This document shows, piece after piece, positions 58,745 through 64,000 of a stretch of 64,000 bases of DNA. Numbering within the stretch: the first letter of the stretch is position 1; each line of letters begins with the position of its first letter. Source of the DNA: Isoetes taiwanensis (lineage: Eukaryota > Streptophyta > Lycopodiopsida > Isoetales > Isoetaceae); NCBI GenBank assembly GCA_021234155.1, contig JAJEKV010000002.1, positions 5,530,405-5,594,404 on the forward strand, given 5' to 3'. A program made the translations under genes and the position numbers. Below the pieces are notes generated by a model, which saw nothing but the letters and a program-made list of their open reading frames with translations, was not told the DNA's origin and did no database searches.

Positions 58745-60311
58745 TATGACGCTCCCTGAACATATACGACACTCGGACGTATACGTACGGAGACTTTCCC
58801 CTCCCATGGCAACCAACTCGCCACGAGCAGGGCCCTCCGTCTAACTCGGGCCATCTATAAAAAGATGCTCGAGTGAAGGACACAGAGGGGCCATTCGGCC
58901 CACGCCTTCAATGGGGCTCCTATGTCGCGGAAACGTGAATACAAGGTTAGCATACAGCATCATCATATCATAAATACCACCACGAAGGGCCATCCAACTA
59001 GTAACAACAAAGAGGATGCATTTAATACTAGAGAAAACACCCAAACCCCTGGTTCTACCCCGGCTCAGACTCCAGTGAGGATCGACTGACGGCTAGGTCT
59101 CAAGAGATCAGCAGACCGAATCTTGGCATGGCGCTATGGGCGGCATAGAACATCGGCTAGGGTTGTCCACTCCATCCGCCCTCTGTGCACACTTTGCAGA
59201 TGAGTCGAATCATGCTATAGCATCACTATAGCCTTAGGAGAGACACGACTCAAGGTATCACCCTTCGAGCCTACCGGGGTTCATGACTCGGTCCGATGAG
59301 GCGTCGGGGAAGTGTCCCCTTCCAGGATCACAGTGGTTCCATGGGTGAGCTAGAGAATACGTGCCGCATCAGCGACCCCCGCCGACTTACTCACCCTAAA
59401 TCTACTCAAAGTGCAGGGTGCCCCATACGGGTCACACCTCTGCACCCAGGGAGTGTCAGACCCATACCCCGCCCCCTCGTGACCAGGCCATCGCCTAGCC
59501 CATCAGAGGAGTCCTGGAGCCTTGTATATTCGTGCAAGACCCCACCCCCACTTCACCACTGCGTCCCTTCTCTGGTGCTAAGCAATCCCATAGCATCCAT
59601 GACCCGGTGGTCTCTTGTGCACAGGCCGCATTAATTGGGAATTAAGGGAGCTACTAGGAGCATACTAAAGCATGAAGCACAGAGGTCTCTACCCCCCTCT
59701 AATCCCTGCTTTACGGAAGACTAACAGAGATACTTTCATAGATTCATCCATCCATAATAACCATAATCCATAATTGAAATGTAAATCCTAAATATCAAAG
59801 AAGGGTTAATCCTAAGTAAGAACAACCAGAGAAGACTCAAAGAACTTAAGCGGCGCTATCCTTAAAGATATCAACTAGATTATCTACTAACCCGAGTTTC
59901 GACTTGAGCCATTGTCATGGAGGCCTCCATCTCTCGATAATCGGTGTTCAAGAACAACGGGGTGTCAAAGAACAGCAGGTTCAGTTAAGGCCATTTGCCC
60001 TCCTCCCCGCTCGATTTTGGGGTCAAATGGGGGTAGTGATCCACCTTGATGGCCCAAGTTAGCATTCCCATGCTAGCCAATCGAGTTTGGCCATGTGGCA
60101 CCTTCCCAAGTAATCAATTAACTTAATTAAACTAGTTAGACATTAATTCCTTAATTATAGGTTATTATCCTTAATAATTAATTTAGCATAGCTAAATTAA
60201 TCCCTTTAGGTCAACCCCTAGGTTACAATACCCCCATGGTGGCATTACCTTTTTACGGGTGACGTGTCAAGATATTTATCATTATACCGTATAAATACTT
60301 GGAACGCCACA
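58745..60311 (-). repeat. Solo gypsy-type LTR, related to the 28.5-41.9 kb element
   Basis: About 1,567 bases starting TATGACGCTCCC and ending GGAACGCCACA, parallel to TGTGACGTCCCC and GGAACGTCACA of the complete element. Shared internal phrases include GTCCACTCCATCCGCCC, GGCCGCATT and AGGTCTCTACCCCCCT. Overall identity is clearly lower than between the two LTRs at 28.5 and 40.3 kb. No internal genes adjoin it, and no matching 5-bp target duplication is evident. Orientation is inferred from the parallel with the minus-strand element. Confidence 0.75.
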
Positions 60312-61206
60312 AAATGACATATTGGGTTTGGATCAAGTAGACACAAAAGAATTATTAACCATGTCCCGGACTTTCTATGCTCGAGGAAACTACGCTTTTT
60401 CCGTTGGATCAGTCTACGGGGATGGTTTATGCAAACATGACTTGCCATCAATAGGATATAGTGCATCAAGATCTTTGTCCATTGGGTCATGGGCCCTCCC
60501 GAGACATTGGATCATCTCTTCTTCTCGTTCCGAAATAAGCGACTTACGGAAATGGGTGGAGTCCAATTATCGGATTGGATATATACCAATTATCATGGCG
60601 TAAATACTAGTGGGTCTAGGGGGAAGATATAATCCAACTCTCACTCACCAACATATCTCTCTGGTGTGTATGGAAACACCGATGTGGAGTAGCTCTTGGT
60701 GGTTTAGTTACATCAACAGACCGAATAAAAAATCAGTTTAACCAAGAGGTGGCCCTCATGGCCCTGGCCCATCATCGTAAATTTGGACATAACTACAATA
60801 GAGAACTGGACAGGATAGGAAGTTTGACAGGGTTCTACTCCTTTTTTAGATGCCATTGGGACTCTCAAGGTGGATAAGTGGTACCATCTATCAGCAGAGA
60901 TAGAGTTATCTTGAGTCCAAATTAATTTGTAAGGGGGGTATCCTTTGATCCATCTCTCTTGGAAAATGGCTAAAAGAACTGGATAGTATCCCCTCTGGGA
61001 GAAGAAGGGAATTCCCCTATAGTAACCCAGGGGTGGAGAAGACTGGAACTATAACCATGGAGTACAAGACTTGGACTCCAGGGATAACCCTGCTTAGAGA
61101 TAATTCTTCCTATCCATCCCTAATGGGGACATCCATTGTATAACTGATTATAATAAATATAATACATATCCTTACCCTCAAAAAAAAAAAAAAAAAAAAA
61201 AAGAGA
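60312..61206 (+). pseudogene. LINE C-terminal region and poly(A) tail
   Basis: Broken plus frames read FLCSRKLRFFRWISLRG, PETLDHLFFSF, and LTNISLWCVWKHRCGVALGG. This corresponds to the zinc-binding (zf-RVT) and following segment of plant LINE ORF2 (L....L..R ... ET.DHLFF.C ... WK.RC). A 3' untranslated region and an A tail at 61,180-61,202 follow. Confidence 0.75.
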
Positions 61207-61387
61207 TTGTTTATATTTCTTGTTTATGTTGTTTATATGAGATGGGAAATAATAATGTCAATACCGTTTATATGTCAATACCGTTGAATAATAATATGTA
61301 AATCATAGTTCAATAGATTGAAATTCAACATCATAAACACTTTGTTATCGTTATTTCCTTCCACTGATGGAAAGTGAATTAGTGTAA

Positions 61388-62035
61388 CAGGCCTATGGTT
61401 GATCGTTAGAGTATTCAATCCTTGAATATGCCTGTGGGACGTTCTCAAGATACCCACATAAATGGGTAGAAGCAACTACTTATAAATGTCTAGATGGTTT
61501 TGCAAAGTTGGTTAAGGGCATGTCGGTTAAGAACATTATATTTGGTATCAGAGCAAATTTCAAGTTCGAATCTCCGTGGGTGCCCATATGCATGGGTAAT
61601 TTGCATAGTCTTGATAACCTTGATAACCACATTGGCAGTGGTATATTAGTTAAATCATGGTCTTGGATGCTCGAGGATGAGCATAGTTCTAGTGGGAGAG
61701 ACTGGTATACTGCTTAAATCATAGTCTTGATGCTTGAGGATGAGCATAGTTCTAGTGGGAGAGATTGTAGCGTGCCCATGGTTAACCACTCGTGTATTCG
61801 ATCCTTGAATGTGCCACCTTGATAACCACATTGGCAATGGTATACTAGTTAAATTATGGTCTTGGATGCTCGATGATGAGCATAGTTCTAGTGGAAGAGA
61901 CTAGTAGAAGAGACTAGTATACTGCTTAAATCACAGTCTTGGATGCTTGAGGACGAGCATAGTTCTAGTGGAAGAGATTGCAATGGGCCCATGGTTGACC
62001 GCTCGTATATTCGATCCTTGAATGTGCCTGTGGGG
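61388..62035. repeat. Nested tandem repeats with primer-site-like word
   Basis: GAGCATAGTTCTAGTGG occurs at 61,679, 61,742, 61,878 and 61,955. The pair structure itself repeats with a 200-base period (TGATAACCACATTGGCARTGG at 61,621 and 61,821). A phrase around ATCCTTGAAT(A/G)TGCC recurs near 61,417, 61,802 and 62,012. TGGTATCAGAGC at about 61,545 is identical to an LTR-element primer site, so the region may be a decayed LTR-element leader. Confidence 0.75.
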
Positions 62036-63020
62036 CAATGGTTTTGGCCAGTTGATTAAGGGCATGCCATCTAGGAATGTTACAGTTAGAATTTTGAAAG
62101 CTAAAATTCAAGCTTAATCCTTTGCCATCTCTCCTAATCACAAACAAATAATGAGATATGGAATATGCTGAGATATGTTCTTCTGACATGTCTGCTTGCT
62201 GGATGCGTAAATGTTTGGCCACAAAATGCATGCATGTCGCGTGCCAGAAAATATGTAGCACATGCATGCCCAAATGTCCATAAAAAAAGCATGCCACATA
62301 CACATGTCAGAAGTGGATCTTGCAAACCAAGGTCCACATGCATGAAAAAATTCTTTTTTGCTTTATCCATTTTGGGCCACCAAGATTTTAACAAAAGGAG
62401 GAGGAAGGGAAGGGGAGGGGTAATCATTCTTGAACCTTAGGTTGCTTCTTCGATTTCTAAAGCTTGATGCAGATCAGGGTGAGCCAAATCTTCCCAAGGA
62501 TTTGATTCGAGGCATGGGCCTAATTATATCCTAATATATCTTCTTGCAACTTTAAATTAGGGGAACTAATAAAACTATCCGAAATGCCTTTTTATAGGAT
62601 TTTTTATATATATATAATACAAAATCTGCCATAGATCAATTACAATTACTGAAGCAATTATCACCTAAAGTCCAATTGGCCCTGGGGGGCAAACCCTTGC
62701 TCATGTGGGTTTCTGGTATATTCTAGGTATTTGCTGGAATATACCTAGGATATGAAGGTAACTGCTCCAAACTTATTATTCCCTGTAAACTGGCAATCAC
62801 CTGCATTGTGGGTCACAGATGCTTGAATCGGTTAACTGGCAAGACAGACCGAAACTCCAATCTTGCATTCCTTATTTCTACGTGTGCCACAGGATTTTAT
62901 GTTTTGATACCAAGAGATAGAAAACCCGTTGTGTTTTGTCATGGTATTGCATGAAAATTTCTGTTAAGATGGCCTAGAAAGGTAATGGCACTAGATCTCT
63001 TTGAACTGAATTACATGATC
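62036..63020. other. No gene recognised
   Basis: Overlapping short open frames on both strands near 62,130-62,440 lack motifs. Nothing else is supported. Confidence 0.4.
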
Positions 63021-63022
63021 AT

Positions 63023-63082
63023 AGATTCAGTGGTTTCTTCTGTTTGATAATAGATGCATATTTGGGGTTCAAATCCCCAGCA
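63023..63082 (+). repeat. tRNA-like / SINE remnant
   Basis: TTCAGTGGTTT (box A-like, about 63,025-63,036) and a perfect T-arm, stem TGGGG/CCCCA around TTCAAAT (63,063-63,079), are spaced as in a tRNA. The acceptor stem does not pair, so this is not an intact tRNA gene. It lies ~180 bases upstream of the GH1 start. Confidence 0.4.
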
Positions 63083-63258
63083 CTGTTCATGCTCTGACTT
63101 ATGGATGGAAGAAAAAGCCCCAACAACATAAAAGGGCAGAATCGTCAGTTTGTTTCGTGCCTTGGAAGAAGACTATTTTCTAGTTTAACAGTGCAACGCA
63201 AGTTACAAAGAAACATACCTTGATATGCTTGCAAATGGTCTGAGTAATATTTTCAAAT

Positions 63259-63529
63259 ATGGCGCTTCCATGGTTGTTGTTCTCTAGCTTGGCCTTCAGC
63301 TGGATCCTCTGCTGCAGTGGAGACCTGGACACTCTGGAAAGACTTGCTTTTCCAAAAGGGTTTGTTTTTGGTATAGCATCATTCTCATATCAGGTAAGTG
63401 TTTTCATTAGTGTATACTTAACTATGGAGCAATATCATGCTTTTATGATTATTTGTGGGCAGTATGAAGGAGGAGTGAAGGAGGGAGGCAGGGAACCTAC
63501 TATTTGGGATGTCATGAGCCATATTCCAG
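63259..63529 (+). CDS. GH1 beta-glucosidase, first two exons
   Basis: Exon 1 (63,259-63,393, 45 codons) begins with a signal peptide (MALPWLLFSSLAFSWILCC) and continues FPKGFVFGIASFSYQ, the FP..F.FG.A.S.YQ start of the GH1 barrel. A 69-base GT-AG intron follows. Exon 2 (63,463-63,529) reads YEGGVKEGGREPTIWDVMSH, matching YEGA..EDGR.PSIWD.F.H, with a donor site GTCCTTG after it. Exon boundaries match the usual plant GH1 pattern. GH1 enzymes hydrolyse beta-glucosides, usually secreted or vacuolar. The remaining exons lie beyond the window. EDGR is EGGR here. The following intron has gained a short repeat and a MITE-like end. Confidence 0.85.
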
Positions 63530-63598
63530 GTCCTTGATCAGCCTTCTAATAATCTTGTAAAGTTTGTCCTGACGAAGAAAGATACAGGAAACATTCTG

Positions 63599-63687
63599 GA
63601 CCGAATGGTTATTGACGTAACAGAATAATCATAAGACATGTTAGTATAATCTCCAAGGCTCCTCCAGCCTTGTGGCTGGAGTCTAAG
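63599..63687. repeat. 89-bp repeat, copy 2 (in GH1 intron 2)
   Basis: Identical to 54,112-54,200 except one base at 63,608. The right limit coincides with the start of the MITE-like sequence, so this copy may continue beyond the window after that insertion. Confidence 0.9.
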
Positions 63688-64000
63688 GGTTAATTCGCAC
63701 TTGTCGTTAAGTTATGTTAAGTTAAAAAAAATTAACTATCTAATTAAACTTAATTATAACAACTGCATTCACACTAAAAATAGTTAACTTTCGGTTATAT
63801 ACTTAACTTAATCGAGACAAGTCAAATATCTTCACGCCAAACATAGTTAAGTTAGAAATTTTTAACCTAACTACTCCTTGTTCAGACATGGTCTTGTTAA
63901 GTTAGTAGTTAACCAAAATTACTTCATACATGCTTTAGTTAAGTTAAGTACATTTCTTATTTACACATTTTAAAATTACAGTCGTATATGCCCGAAACAT
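63688..64000. mobile_element. MITE-like element, partial
   Basis: Immediately after CTAA the sequence turns into GGGTTAATTCGCAC and an AT-rich body full of TTAAGTTA words, in direct and inverted forms. This looks like a MITE whose other terminus lies outside the window. A TAA-type target site would suggest a PIF/Harbinger relationship, but I cannot verify it. Confidence 0.35.

Larger units (their letters stand above)
56310..61216 (+). mobile_element. LINE with foldback 5' end, carrying two insertions
   Basis: TTGTTTATAT at 56,310-56,319 recurs at 61,207-61,216 directly after a 23-base A tail (61,180-61,202). This defines a 5'-truncated plus-strand LINE. Its own sequence lies in three pieces: about 56,320-56,838, 58,021-58,744 and 60,312-61,206. 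They carry the RT end, the post-RT region, and the zinc-binding (zf-RVT) plus C-terminal region. An unclassified insertion and a gypsy-type LTR separate them. The 5' end carries a perfect inverted duplication (56,325-56,407). Confidence 0.8.

Overview
The window is nuclear DNA of a land plant. It has plant-type introns, plant LINEs, Ty1/copia and Ty3/gypsy retrotransposons, PPR fragments, a NIP aquaporin and a GH1 beta-glucosidase. Several protein families here (a DUF7869-like protein, a coiled-coil/RING protein, an FCP1-like phosphatase and an acidic 'EGIDFY' protein) resemble what I associate with non-flowering plants (bryophytes, lycophytes, ferns, possibly gymnosperms). That taxonomic reading is an inference. 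Only two loci look like intact host genes: the five-exon NIP gene (18,188-19,786, +) and the first two exons of a GH1 beta-glucosidase (63,259-63,529, +), which runs out of the window.

Layout. 1.6-5.95 kb: a minus-strand LINE split by a related LINE, with a ~59-bp target duplication and stacked hairpins at the junction. 5.95-8.0 kb: a decayed DUF7869-like gene split by a 5'-truncated LINE with an 18-bp target duplication. 8.2-9.3 kb: another LINE 3' half. 9.5-13.0 kb: a cluster of decayed or uncertain genes (coiled-coil/RING, basic plus FCP1-like phosphatase, acidic hypothetical). 13.3-14.5 kb: copia gag-protease fragment. 16.3-17.4 kb: possible PPR remnant, LINE 3' end, SINE. 18.1-19.8 kb: NIP gene with a SINE in intron 3. 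20-28.5 kb: mostly unassigned, with several local tandem duplications and a Helitron-type terminus. 28,549-41,861: a complete-length Ty3/gypsy element on the minus strand with LTRs, TSD, PBS and PPT. Its reading frames are broken by many small indels, and its CAG/CTG content is strongly depleted. 43.5 kb: copia PBS and gag start. 45-46.1 kb: an unassigned 192-codon ORF and a tandem/inverted repeat. 52.4-53.3 kb: LINE and PPR fragments. 56.3-61.2 kb: a plus-strand LINE with a foldback 5' end, split by an unclassified insertion and by a third gypsy-type LTR. 61.4-62.0 kb: tandem repeats. 63-64 kb: tRNA-like remnant, GH1 gene start, a short repeat shared with 54.1 kb, and a MITE-like end.

How it fits together: the window is mainly a history of nested insertions around two host genes, not a pathway. 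The three points most worth checking are the atypical NIP selectivity filter (A/N/A/R), the hairpin-forming junctions at two LINE 5' ends together with the palindromic repeat array in the gypsy leader, and the CAG/CTG depletion of the gypsy body, which I read as a likely consensus artefact.
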